A stretch of DNA of 64,000 nt. It comes from Deuterostichococcus epilithicus. Its lineage: Eukaryota > Chlorophyta > Trebouxiophyceae > Prasiolales > Stichococcaceae. Below are positions 1 through 15,400 of this stretch, piece after piece (the first letter of the stretch is position 1; each line of letters opens with the position of its first letter). The position numbers and the translations under genes are program-made. The DNA is taken from NCBI GenBank assembly GCA_033439295.1, contig JAVTLE010000023.1:3694530-3758529 (forward strand), written 5' to 3'. The notes beneath the pieces were generated by a model that saw only the letters and a program-made list of their open reading frames with translations, did no database searches and had not been told where the DNA came from.

Positions 1-162
1 TGCCGGGGCTGCTGCGGTGAAAGGCGGTGTTGAAAGGAGCTTCACCCTTGTCACCGCTGCTGATGTCAGCGGTCACCACCACAAATATTGACATAACGCC
101 TTTCAGGCCTTCAGCAGCACGAGGTGCACATCTCAGGTTTCAGGCTGATGCTCGTGCACCAG

Positions 163-4011
<3,849 letters not shown>

Positions 4012-4281
4012 TGACCAGCGAGATGCTGCCCCGCCAATCAGCCAGAGAGTGTGTCATTCGTGGTGCACAACAACAGGGCTACTGCATCCGCTAGGGAGGT
4101 ACCTATGTACGCCGCAAGTTTTTGTTTGTGGGATTGTCTACGTTCACACAGGTAATGTCGAGGGGTACCTTTGAAATGTTCGTTCTGGCTTCCACACTCC
4201 GCTCCCTTACACGCAAAGCAAATCGCAATATCTCCGGCGATGCAATCAAATGTCCATGTCATTCCAACTGACTGAACACAA

Positions 4282-7200
4282 CTACAACAACGCATGTACG
4301 TTCACGGCAAATGTGGCATTGAGTTCCTCGGAACCATCCTGCTGCGTCAACTCCTTCGCAATGGCCTCCGCTTGGAGCGCCACCTGAGCAACAGCAAAGA
4401 CCACGCTGTGAGCGAAGAGACAGCCACACACACACGCAGCGTCACACACAGTACAGGTGCAACCATCGGCAGCGGACAGCGCAACAGCCCTGTGACCGCT
4501 GAGGGTGTGACAGTGCACGCGCAGCGTGAACCACTTTGGTCGGAACCGCACCTCCTGGCTGATGTTGGCTTTGGCGGTGAGCATGTCAGCGTTACGCAGC
4601 GCCACGTTGACGGCCTGCGTCGCAAGGTCCACTGCCGCCAGCGCCGCATTCGTCAGGTTGGCGCCCGCCGACACGTTGAAGTCCGGTGCCTGCGCCGCAC
4701 GAGGCACCGTCACATGACTGCCATTCGACAGGAGGTGCGCCATAGTGTGGCGCCGCACGCGGCGCTGCGCTGTCTGCCTCACTCGGCTGGGAACACGCTT
4801 TCAAGGAAGCGGAACAAGGCAGCATGCGGGGAGCTCCCAGGCCGCAGCCGACGACATGATACTCCTGCAGACCGCCGATTTCCAAGAGGCGCACCCCGCT
4901 GCCGTCCTCGCCGTCGAGCCGCGTCAGCATGCCGGTGCCGCGCAGCGCATTGGACCCCGCCACCACTAATGCCTCCGTCGCGGCGTCGTTGGCCTCCCGG
5001 CTCAGCGTCGCCACCAGCTGCTTCAGCTCGTCAGTCATGGTGACCTGCGGGTGAAGCGGGGTGAAGCCTGGAGCCAACCCCCCTGCCGCTGCATTCCTGG
5101 CGGCAAGGCCCACAGCAGCAGGCGCAGGGTTCACGGCTTGGGGTTTAGGGTTTACGCAGCCACCTGCAGCTTCTCGAAGTTGGCGGCGACAGCGGCGATG
5201 CCCGCTGTGGAGTTGCTGGCCACAATGATGGCGCGCTGCATTGCACGCGCCGCCTCCAGCTTCTCCTGTGTGGGGGGCAGCGAAACGTAAATGATCGGCA
5301 TGTTGCCATGGAGGTGCCATGAGTCAGGTGGGAATCCTGGTCCCTGTGGCGGCGCTCCGGGCAAGGTCGCTTCCCAGGCTTGCCTTGTGAAGGAATGGCC
5401 GAGAGGGATGGCTGAGAGGGGCACCGTACCAGCACAGCTCAGTCGCGACTTCCCAAGGGGTTGCAGCATCATAGCATACCTGTGCCGAGTGCCATCCTGC
5501 CACTGAACTCCGATTCATGCTGTCCGGGCAAGAAGGCGAAAGCAGAACCGGTCTCGAGTCAATTGTGACCCGTTCTTTCTGGCGCCCCCAAACCCAAGCA
5601 TAGGCTGCTCAGACGTGAGCACGCAACGGCTTCCGGGAACGCCTTTCAACATGCGGCGCCTGTCAACTCGCAACGCCTGATGCGAGCTACGTCTGCACAC
5701 CTGGTCGTCTGCGTGGCCCTTGGCGCGCTCGACGGCGGCGGCCGCCTCTTCCACCTCGTCCAGCGCATCTGCCGTCGTCTGCAGCGCGCTGAGCGTCGCC
5801 GCCGCCTGCCGCGCCACCACATCGAGATCCGCCAGCTGCCGCGCCTCCTCCGCTGCCGCGCCGCCGCCGTCGCTGCCGCTTGCCTGCGCGAGACGCGGCC
5901 AGGGCACATTCAGACGACATTTGGGATTTGAGGAGCAGATCCGGACGTCCAGTGGGGATGCTGTGTTCCCATTGCGTCCACTGCCTCGTGGCGTAGATGG
6001 CCTGCATGCAAGGCCGCAGAGACCCAAAGGATGGCGTGTCAACACCACACCGCCTGCTGCGCCGAAAGCGTGGGGCCAGCGAGCCGCCGCGGCGACCGCG
6101 GCACAACAAGCGCTGCGCGCCGCGCCCTTCGGCCACGCTCACCCGGTGCGCCCAGGTGGCGTTGGCAGCGCGGCTGCCGTTGATGGTCAGCAGCATCGCG
6201 GCCGCTGCGCCCCGTCCGGGCGGCAGGTCTTCAACTCGCTCCTCCGTCAGGTTGTGCCGAAAGAAGGACCAGCCTAAAAAAGAAATATATATATACTCAT
6301 ATATATATGTCAAAAAGAAAAGGACCAGCCTGCGCGCGATCGGTTCGTCAGCTGAAGCCCCGTGTATGTTTAAGTTTCAGGGTTTAGCATCGGCTCTGCT
6401 CCTGTCTGAGGCTTTCATCAGTGTGCACAGCGTTTGCACAGGGCTTCCTGAAGGTCCAGCTGGCGGCGCTGCATCCCCGGGCACCAGCATCATTTTCCAG
6501 CGTCAAGATCACGCCAGCGCACGGGTTCCTCACCTGGCGCCGCCTGCCGGAGCGCGGCGCAATGTGGGCGAAGGCGCCCACGCACAGGTCTAGCTCACGG
6601 CGCCGCACCCTGTGACAGGTGGTCGATGCCAGCTTCCCCACCACACCTGGGGCGTCTTTGCCGGAGCGCACGGCGTCCGCAAAGGCTCGCAGGTCCAGCT
6701 GGTGGCGCCGCACGCGGTCCATGGCGGTTCCCAGGTTGGCGCAGATCAGGTGCATGTCCTGCAGCGCCCTGTCCACCCGCCGCCGCAGGTTCTGCAGGTT
6801 CACGTTCACGGCGCCTGCGCGCACGGTTTTCAGGGTTTAGGGCTTGGGTTCAGGAATGCAGGTGGGTACTGTGAGCAGGTCGGCGCAGACCGCCCGCGTG
6901 TCTGCCAGTGTCTTGTCGACGTGCCGCCACGCGTTGCGCAGGTTGGCATTCACTGCGCCTGCGCACACACGCACGGCCCTGCGATTGCTGGCCCGCAAAC
7001 GCCGCCGCATGTCCGACAGCGCCTTGTCCACATGCCGCCTCAGGTTCTGTACATTCGCGCTCGCTGCGCCTGCGCAAAGCGGCGCTGTTGTCGCTGCCTT
7101 GCATGCGCTAGAACGCATGCCATGGTCAGCTCATGCATGCGCCATCGCAGGTTCTGCAGGTTGATATGGACCACCCTGGCGCAGCGAAGAGGCTTTGTGG

Positions 7201-10200
7201 TTGCAGGGCAACCGCTGCCGCAGGCTGTTCGTCCAGTGCGCAGCCGTGGGAGACGCCGGGCGGCTTGCTTCCTGTGCCTGCTCTGTGATTCTGAGGAGCT
7301 GAGATTCGATGACCAGCCAGCAAGGATGCGCTCCGGGCAGGGAGGAGGCGAATCAGATGCGTCAGGGGGATGCGCACCCAGCGCCAGGGCATTCGTGCTG
7401 GCGGCAGCGTCCTCCGGCGTCTTGCCGCCGTCCTGGTCCTCGCCCGGCCGCGAGGCGTCGCTGCCGTCCGTGACATTGGCGACCACCGTCCCGTTAACCA
7501 GCCCCGTGAACGCTGCCGCCGCCTGCACCAGAATGCTCAAGTCACGTCAGGCAGTGCAGTTGCCGACTGCCCCGGACCGCAAGCAGGGGCAGTCAATTAC
7601 TCCTATCCGTGGACGCTGCCTGCGGCCCTTGCGTCGTGTGAGTTGTAAACACAGCCATGGGCTGTGCGGATCAAGGCACAGCCACGGCAGCAGCGTGCGG
7701 TGCACAAGACTGATCCGGAGCCAGCAGGCAGCACGGCGGCGCAGCACGCAGCCGTGAAACCCTGCAGATTCTCCCGCTGCATCTTGAACACAAACCAGCA
7801 GCAAGGGCTCGGAGACCCGAGCCACTCCAAAGGCTGAACCCCTACTAGCTGCTCGTGCTGCGCTGAGCCGGGGATGCAATGTTGTGAAAAGCAAAAGCAA
7901 AGAAAAAAAGAAAGAAACAGAACCTGGGCCACTGCGTCCATTGTGGCCGCCGCCTCCTGTCGTGCGCCGTCCAGCTTGCCGGCGGCCTCCGAGATGGTCT
8001 GGAAGGTGGCCGCTACCTGCACCGCCTTGGCCTCATTGTTCACCGCCTGCATCACCTGCGCATGTTTCACAGCAGGGGACGTGACAACTGCAGAACAGGG
8101 GATGTGAGGGGTGCAGGAGAGGGGGTTTCGCAGAGCGATGGCCTGGTCCATGGCCGCGCCCTGCGCCGCCTTGCCGTCGTTGCTCACCGCCTGCACCACC
8201 TGCGGGTTTGGGACGGGGTTTTTGCTGAGATGTGGGTCTGAAAGGCTGCGCCTCGTTGTCGACCGCTTGCGTCACCCCCGCAGTGCCAGAGCACATGACG
8301 CAAGGTTTGCAGGACAGGGGGTTGTGGGGGGAGATGATCTGGCACGTGGCCGGCACGTGCGCCGCCCTGGCCTCACCCCGTGCACCGCCCGCACCACCCG
8401 CCGGCAAGCCGGGATGAGGGCCAGGAGTCTACGTTCCACTGACAGCCTCAGGCTGTGCAGGGGCGCGGCTGCGGAGGACCGCCCCGCAAGGCCGCCCACC
8501 TGCTGCTCGTGCTGCACCAGCTCCTTGGCGAGGCTGACCACCTGGCCCTCCGTGTGGACCGCCTGCAGCGTCGCGCGCGTGCACAGGCTGCCCACCACCA
8601 GGCCGAAGGCCATCAGCGCGTACGCCTTGCGCCGGCTGGGCGCCCACTCCAGGCCTGGGATAGGGCCTGCATGCGAACGTGCCCAAGTGAAATGCCTTGG
8701 GGACACGGCCTTTCAGGGTCCAGTGAAGCACAGCAAAGCAAGACGGTGACGATGGATGGCGGCTGACGACGGTTGCAGCTGTTGGGGTACGTGCTGAACG
8801 ACCATTTCAGCCCCCCGGCACCAGGCCTGCAGGAGGCACAAGGAGGGGGAGGCTGCGGACACACCAGCGCGACACGGCGCTGGGGCACCGTCGGCTGAGG
8901 GTGCAGCGGGCAGATGGAATGCAGTAGGTGCAGCTACCGCTGCCATGCGCAGGCGGTGCAGCGCTGCGGCAATTGATACAAATATATGGCACTTTGGACA
9001 CAACAAGAGGGAAAAAAGCTGAATTCTGCGCTTTCATTGCCAGCCTCACCGGTTCTGACGTCGCCCGGGTTGAGCTGGTTCAGCAGCGCCGGCCGGCCAG
9101 ACAGGCTCAGGAACAGCGCCGCCGGCAGCACGTACGCAATCACGACGGAGGCGGTGGAGCCCGTGAGCCCGAAGATGAACTCCACGTTTGGCACCAACAC
9201 CGCTGCCAGCAGCGCCGTTCCTGCACCGTTGCGCAAACGACGGGGTTCTGTGAGCGGGCAGACGGGCGCCAGCGGTGGCACGAGGTACCGAAATCGTCGA
9301 CATCTGTGCCATCCCTGTTTGTGGTCCGTAATGATGCACGATGCTCAGAGCAGCACAGCTCTCTAGGGGTTTCGAGCCGCCGTGCACACCAGCCGGGGTC
9401 TTAGATTTCGACTGCAACACCGGCTTCAGAAGTGCTCTTGAAACCCGACCCTGACTCCCGGCAGTTGCTGTTGCTGGTGCTACGCACACCAGAAAACTCA
9501 CCTAGCACGGCAGTCGTGATCGCCTGTTCCTGTGGGGTGGTGCCCTTTTTTGCGGCCGGGTCGAGCGGAAACGCCACTGCCACCGCCGGTAGCAATGCTG
9601 CCTGCGGATGCAGTTTCCACCATCTGAGCGCACCGCGGCTACCCCAGCAGCGACTCTCCAGGCTGGCTGATCCCCACTGACACGTGACATCGGCCCAGAC
9701 CTCTGGGCAGACGGCCAGCAAAGCGACAGAGCCGTCACATCGGCGCCTCGCCGTGCCTCTTAGAGTTTTGGCTCGCCGGTCATTTGGTCGCTCGGTCATT
9801 GGCTCGCCTGGAAGTTGTCCATGATCAGCGGCACGGACGCCATGATGCTGAAGCCGTAGCCGAGCTTGAGCAGGCGCTCGTACACGCCACGGAGGCCGGC
9901 CACGGCGCGGCCGCCAAAGTTGCGCAGCACGTCACCTGACGTCCTGTACGGTGCGCATGTTGGCTGTGGATCTCGAGCTTCGAGGTAGCTGTTCGTTGTC
10001 GGGCCTCTTCTGAGTAAACGAGACTTGGCTCTGAGCTCCAGTGCATCCTGCTCACCGTTCGCGGAATGCCAAGTAGCCGCAGCTCCCCACGATGACATAC
10101 AGCACAGCGCATGCGCTGAGGGCCTGCGGCGATGTACCCAAAACTTCTCCCTTTTTACTGTGGAACAGAATTGCGTGTTGCACGTGCGCCACAGGAAGCT

Positions 10201-11818
10201 GGAGCGGTCCCCAAGCACACAAGTGTCCAGCTGATCGATCACCACCCACCTGCTTGACTACCGAGGTCATCCGCTGTACTGTTGGCGCACGCAGAGTGCC
10301 GTAGACATTGAATAAGAATTGCTGAGATGTGAAGCCATAAGCCTGCGACCATCAAGCGCACTGGGATCAGCCGCAGCAAGAGCAGGCCCCCTTGCAGCCC
10401 CTTTCAGCACTGAGCGTGCAGGACTACGTCACTGGAAGACGAAACGCCCAAAGCACATCACCAAGAGTGGGAAGGCTATCAAGATGCCGTCGGGCCTCCA
10501 AAGAATTACTGGTCCTGCACGTGGCAAGTGGCGGGAGAGCCTCTTAGAGTCAGCACATGCTTCCACATCTTGCAGCTGCAACCTGACTAGCCAGTCCACA
10601 CACTGTGTCCCCCTGTAGCCTGCAGCCACACCTGAGTTGTGAATTGGCGAGAAGCTGATGACGGCGACTACCATTGCAAAAATGATGACAAACCAGACGC
10701 TGATCTGAGACACAACTGCCAGCACCGCTGGGCTGCGCACCAGCAGAGCGATGGGCCTGCAGCACGACACATGGTGCTCTCGCGTGGCGGTGCAACAAGA
10801 CGTGCGCCGCCGGGAACATCTCTGCGACTGAAACCAGCCTACAGCTGCCAGGAAACGTGATGCAGGAGCAGAGACTCACAGGGCGCCCATGAAGGTGATC
10901 GCCGCCATCATGACGTTTCTTGAGGGCTCTGCGCCGGGTGGCACAATCGTGCCCGCCACAGAGGACAGGACATCCGCCAGGATGTTGACATACGCAATCA
11001 GCGCCCTGCAATGCGAGGGGCTGTCTACTATTGTCCACTGGCACGCAGTTGCAAGACGGTAATGGCATGCCAGGCGGATAGCAGCAAGCGGTAGCAGGTG
11101 TTGACAGATGCCGCGTCTGTGGTCGGCAAGTGACGGGGGCTGTAGCACGGACAGCAGGCCCGGGGCGCACCCCATGTTGAGGCAGAAGACGCAGATCTGC
11201 ACCGCCTTGCGGCCGACGCGGCCGAAGCAGTGGCTTGCGAGGTCCTCGAGGCTGCGCCGGCCCGACAGTTGGCAGGCGGCCAGCAGCAGCTGCATGGACA
11301 GCTGGCAGGCGCTGAAGCACAGCAGCAGCAGGATGCTGGTGAGCACCAGTCCGCACTGGCGGTAGGCGAACGGGTAGCCCAGGATACCCGCGCCAAGGAT
11401 CCCATTAATGAGCGTGAAGGCCGCCTGCGTCTCGCTGGGGCGCGCCAGCACACCCGTCGATCAGGTGAAAATTGAGAGGTGTAGCTGTGAAGTGCTGAGG
11501 TTCATAGTACGGACTTGATCATCGTGACTGTGAGGTCGTCGCTGCCTGGCGCTGGCTGCAGCTGTTAACGCCTGCCATGGCGGTGATCTGGCACAGTGAA
11601 GCACGGCTTCCTCACCTGGCAGACGTGTCTCCCAGATCCAAGGGCAGCCTCCGAGGCGATGTAGCCTTGCCGGATCCAGTAGTGGACAGGTCCGAGCTCA
11701 GTCGCTCGGTGACAGGGCTGTTTGGCATTGCCTCGTCGTCAATCAGCTGAGTTGCCCGAGCGGATCGGCTCAAGAGGGCAGACGACGCCCTAGTGGCCTT
11801 TGTATACGGCAGCGGCAT
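4282..11818 (-). CDS. AAAP-family amino-acid permease continuing into a long helical C-terminal region
   Basis: The N-terminal two fifths is an amino acid/auxin permease (SLC32/36/38 type), a multi-pass membrane transporter. Exons seen in order: 11616-11818 (hydrophilic N-terminus starting MPLPYTK), 11171-11434 (INGILGAGILGYPFAYRQCG), 10881-11005 (ALIAYVNILADVLSS), 10632-10756, an exon with LIAFPLLVMCF, one with NVYGTLRAPTVQRM ending 10250, one with YVIVGSCGYLAF, one with FSIMASVPLIMDNF, then FPLDPAAKK, then EFIFGLTGSTASVV, then a last membrane helix AYALMAFGLVVGSLC near 8600. From there phase-compatible exons lead into Ala/Gln-rich helices (tandem repeats at 7928-8397 and 6640-7174), several N-glycosylation-like NGT/NVT/NGS/NLT sites, and a stop at 4282. 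The permease is certain. Whether the tail is the same protein rests on splice phase only; a separate gene of unknown function from about 8.5 kb leftward is the alternative. One intron (9602-9807) appears to be GC-AG. Confidence 0.65.
5144..5154 (-). repeat. Telomere-like word inside permease-tail intron
   Basis: TTTAGGGTTTA (plus strand). In the direction of transcription (minus) it starts 9-10 nt after the donor of the exon that ends at 5164. Confidence 0.5.
6283..6309. repeat. AT dinucleotide microsatellite
   Basis: Alternating AT run of about 27 bp, interrupted once, inside an intron of the permease-tail region and flanked by A-rich stretches. It is conspicuous against the GC-rich background. 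Confidence 0.8.
6640..7174 (-). repeat. Four tandem repeats of an NLQNLRRxVDxAL exon unit
   Basis: Four successive minus-strand segments encode related sequences: NLQNLRWRMHE (from 7174), NVQNLRRHVDKALSDM (about 7060), NANLRNAWRHVDKTLADT (about 6965) and NVNLQNLRRRVDRALQDM (from 6814). Each unit is preceded by an intron-like stretch with an AG acceptor, and units are about 90-150 bp apart. They look like tandemly duplicated exons giving a repeated amphipathic helix in the permease tail. I do not recognise the fold. Confidence 0.65.
6827..6842 (-). repeat. Telomere-like word just upstream of a splice acceptor
   Basis: TTTTCAGGGTTTAGGG on the plus strand. In transcription direction it reads CCCTAAACCCTGAAAA and lies about 12-27 nt before the acceptor of the exon starting at 6814. 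Confidence 0.5.
7928..8397 (-). repeat. Tandem repeats of a VxQAVxNExKA coding unit
   Basis: Minus-strand units start near 8397, 8277, 8199 and 8056. The latter three read VTQAVDNEAQ, VVQAVSNDGKAAQ and VMQAVNNEAKAVQ; the first retains VVRAV but is more diverged. The last unit extends into EAAGKLDGARQEAA and ends at a GT donor near 7928. The intervals of about 80-145 bp, together with the shared GTG-GTG-CAG-GCG-GTG start, indicate serial tandem duplication with uneven decay. Confidence 0.65.
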
Positions 11819-12410
11819 CGCTTCATGTCATCAAGTACTTATCCTGCTTCGAGCTCAATCGCCCAGACTGCACCGGCGATCGGTGTTGAAGTTTGAAAGG
11901 CGCCCACAGCAGCTCTCGCCGGCCGACTTTGCAGATGCACGTTCTACGCTGGAAGCACTGAACTGCTAAACAAGCGCACGTTTTGGCTTTGCACATTGCA
12001 CCAGATGAAGTCGCAGCTTCTCAAGCGAGCTCCGAAACCAACTCCGACACCCCGCCTCAGGCGAACGCGTCTGCGCATCCTGTCTGCAGAATCTCATTGT
12101 TACTCCTTGATTAATGGCTTTTGATTGGACGGTCTAGCTGCTTGAACCCTGACGGCTTGCAAAGTGATCAACTCAGATTAATGATCTGAACTGAAATCAG
12201 CGGCACCCGGCTCCGCTCACGAATTGATATCAAGATGCATTTTGGAGCAATGCAGTGACGTTTTCCTAGTGCTGTGAACCGGCAGAGATATTTGGCTCCA
12301 CCGTTGCGTGCTGTGATGAATGTGTTCTATGCGGCGTCAGACAACAGCGCCTGCACATCGAATCGGCATGCTACGTGATACATGAACGCTGTAGTCCCCT
12401 TTGACGTGCC
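11819..12410. promoter_or_regulatory. Bidirectional upstream region, permease / methyltransferase genes
   Basis: 592 bp between the divergent start codons at 11818 (-) and 12411 (+). It is less GC-rich than the genes (for example the AT-richer stretch about 12100-12330). I see no ORF, no clear TATA box and no recognisable operator. Confidence 0.45.
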
Positions 12411-15400
12411 ATGAAGGCTTGCGGTGACGACTCAGATGGCACGGCCAACACACGTTGGCCGACACGATGGATGGGAGGCCTGCGGCGCATGCGCAGCGGA
12501 TCAGCAGCTTCAGCAGATGCACTCAGCGCTGGCAGTGCCCCGACTCCCAAGGTACTTGGCACCCCTGCGGCGCATTCACTGAAGCGCAAGAGGACGGCGC
12601 GATCTGCCGAAAAGGTGCCCGTCAAACCGCCGGTTGAGAGCGCGTTGGCTCGGACTGGATCAGCGCTTCAGGTGACACATTCGGCATCCTGATGGCAGTC
12701 ATTCAGCAGACTGGTGATCAAATCAAGCTTCACATATAAGGGACGATGTAAGCCATGCTCCAGGCGAGGCTGACGCTCATGGCAGCTGCGACATGCGATC
12801 AGTGGCCCCCCGGGAGCCGGGTGTGGGCCAAGCTGCGAGGTGCGGTGTGCGAACAACTCTGCCTTCTCTCGCGTGCACTCGCACCGCCTGCCGGCATGCA
12901 CGAGTGCTAAGCTCGCCTGGACATCCATCTTCAGCCATGCACATGCTGTCGCAGGCAGCTGTGCCTGGCCGGCGGTGTTGTGGTCAACCACCCTGTGCCG
13001 CCGCCTCGACCTGCCCGATCTGACGACCGAGTTCCGTCCAGGTCACCGCCCTCAATGCTTGACACGTTGGATCGCAAACCGCACGACAATCAGTTGCCGC
13101 GGGCTGCTTAGTCAATGAGCTGTCTGCATGTGTAGCTGATATTCACATGCAACCTCGTTTCGTGACCTCCTGAGTGTTGATCACTGGCGCCTTTATAGGC
13201 CAAGTCCTCGTACGCTGCTACGGGCAGCATAGTAGCATGTGGTGCAATGCGGGGGCGCTCGCGCCGTGGCTGCATGGCCTGGAGCCAGACCCCCGGTTGG
13301 ACAGGCTCCAAGCCTGGGGCAAGGCCCACAACGAGTGGGTACTTGGCTCCTGGAATTCGCTTCGCTTTGTTCCCAGCTTCCTTTTCGTATCAGCAGGTCG
13401 GCACTGGTAGCCGGACTTAAACCAAACTTGTCTTCGTTCATCTCATTCTCTCCGATCAACAGGCTGCTGCTGGTGGAGGCGACACTGGCCGACGTGGCCG
13501 CCAGCGAGGCAGACCCCGCCGCCGAGCTCCAGCGCATGCTGTGCTTGGCAGACGTGTACGCCAAGCAACCTCCGGGCACATCCGCGCGGCCGTGCAACGC
13601 CTGTAAAGAGGCGCGTATCGGGAGCGTGCGGTGCACTGCCTTTGGAGTTCCTGGCGCCGCATGTGCCTCTTTTAACCTCAGGGTTCCCCATTCATCTGCC
13701 GAAGCATCTGCGGAGACACACAGCTGCTGCAGGCCCCACGACTGCATGAAAATTGCAAGGCAGCAGACGAAAGCTGTGGAGTGATCCTCATAACGGCATC
13801 TGCTCCTCCCTGCAGGTGGGTGCGGCGCTGCAGTGTTGCCATTGCGACCGCGCATTCCATTCGCTGTGCCTCGCGGCTCCTGTACTGGAGGTGGCAGACC
13901 TCGACCCCAGCGCCGACTGGCAGTGTGCGGCCTGCTCAGAAACCAACAGGGTGCGCACACGCTTGCAAAATGCCGACTGGTCTGCTAGCAGTGGCTTTGC
14001 CGAGAGTGGACATCTCACCAGCTTTTGTAACAACATTTCCGATCGTGGGCTGCCGCATGCCACCGTCTACAGGCACAGCATGATGCCGGCTGTGTGTGGG
14101 CTTGCGCCAGCATAGATCGCGATGTCTGCTGCTGCGATATTGACCAATCTCAGGGTTGTCGCATGTGTCCAGCAGGTGCCACAATTGCAGGACCCAGGGC
14201 AGGAAGAGGGGAGGGCGGAGCGCATGGGCCTCACCCCCGACTGGATCGTCGAGGTACACTCAAACCGCGGGCTCCAATCTCCGTGTGCCAATGTTACGAG
14301 CTGAGGGGAAGGCTTCCAGCTGACGAGAGCCTTCAAGCGGGCAACGAGGGTCCCCATCACCCAAGCCTTTTCATGAAGCGATTCTGCACCTCACAACTGC
14401 TGTGCATGTTTGTCCTCACTCCCTGTGCGCGCTGCTGGGCGGGCAGGCGGCAGCCTTCGAGGTGTTCGGCCTGCCGCGGCCGACGCCAGCCAAACCCTAC
14501 ATCGCAGGCCTGCTGGACCCGTGCACCAACAGTCGTGCAGCGCCCAATATCCCGGCGGAAAGGATGTACGACCGCAAAGTGTGTTTCTGCCCTTCCGCTG
14601 CGCCACATTTTTCCGTATGCAAGTTCCCGTGCAATTGTGGGTCTCAAATGACTGTCTTCTGGCTGCAGGACAACGGCTTGAAGCTGTCCAACAGCTGGGA
14701 GGGATACCATGTCATCCTGAACCCTGACTACAGCTCTCAGGTGCAGTGGCGCTTTGTGAACCGGGCCATTGACGAGGTCGAGAATGGCCGGGTGAGTGCA
14801 TCCTCAAAATGTGAATAGAAGTCGATGGCAAGCGCTCATTTGTGAAGGTGCTGCAGGGGACCGACTCCGGCTGAGATCATATACCTCTGGAATCTCACAA
14901 CCATAACCATATTCATGCTGCTTCAACTTGAACATGACGGCAGATCCCGGCGTGCCTGCTCATCGTGCGCAACAGCACCGACTGCGGCTACTATCAGCGG
15001 CTGCGTCCGTACCCGCGCGTGCTGCTGCTGCGCTCCAGCTGCCGCTTCAAGGCAGGATAACAGCATCAGAAACAACTTGACTCGTCATCAAGCTGCAGCT
15101 GTAATGGCGTGGACCCATCTGACCGTGAGAGGGCTCTTGCAGGACTACGAAGCTGGGCCCATTGGCTTTGGGGTGGTCGTCTTCTGCATCGCAAAGCACA
15201 ACGTCGAGTGCGTCCAAGCGCCCACATACTCTCTCGTTTCCATCCTTTGCATGAGCATTGTCATGCGGGCGCCATTTGTCACTCTACCACAGGCTGCATG
15301 TACGGCTCATAGCAGCGTGCGGCATGCGGGGTTCTGCTCCCTCGCACCTGGATTCTTTGCAGCGCTTTCGCAATCTCCATCTAAGCTTTCTTCCACTGTC

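Noticed and set aside
4294-5043. Plus-strand 249-codon open frame opposite the permease tail
   Set aside because: Arg/His-rich with no recognisable motif, and antisense to exons with clear helical coding character.
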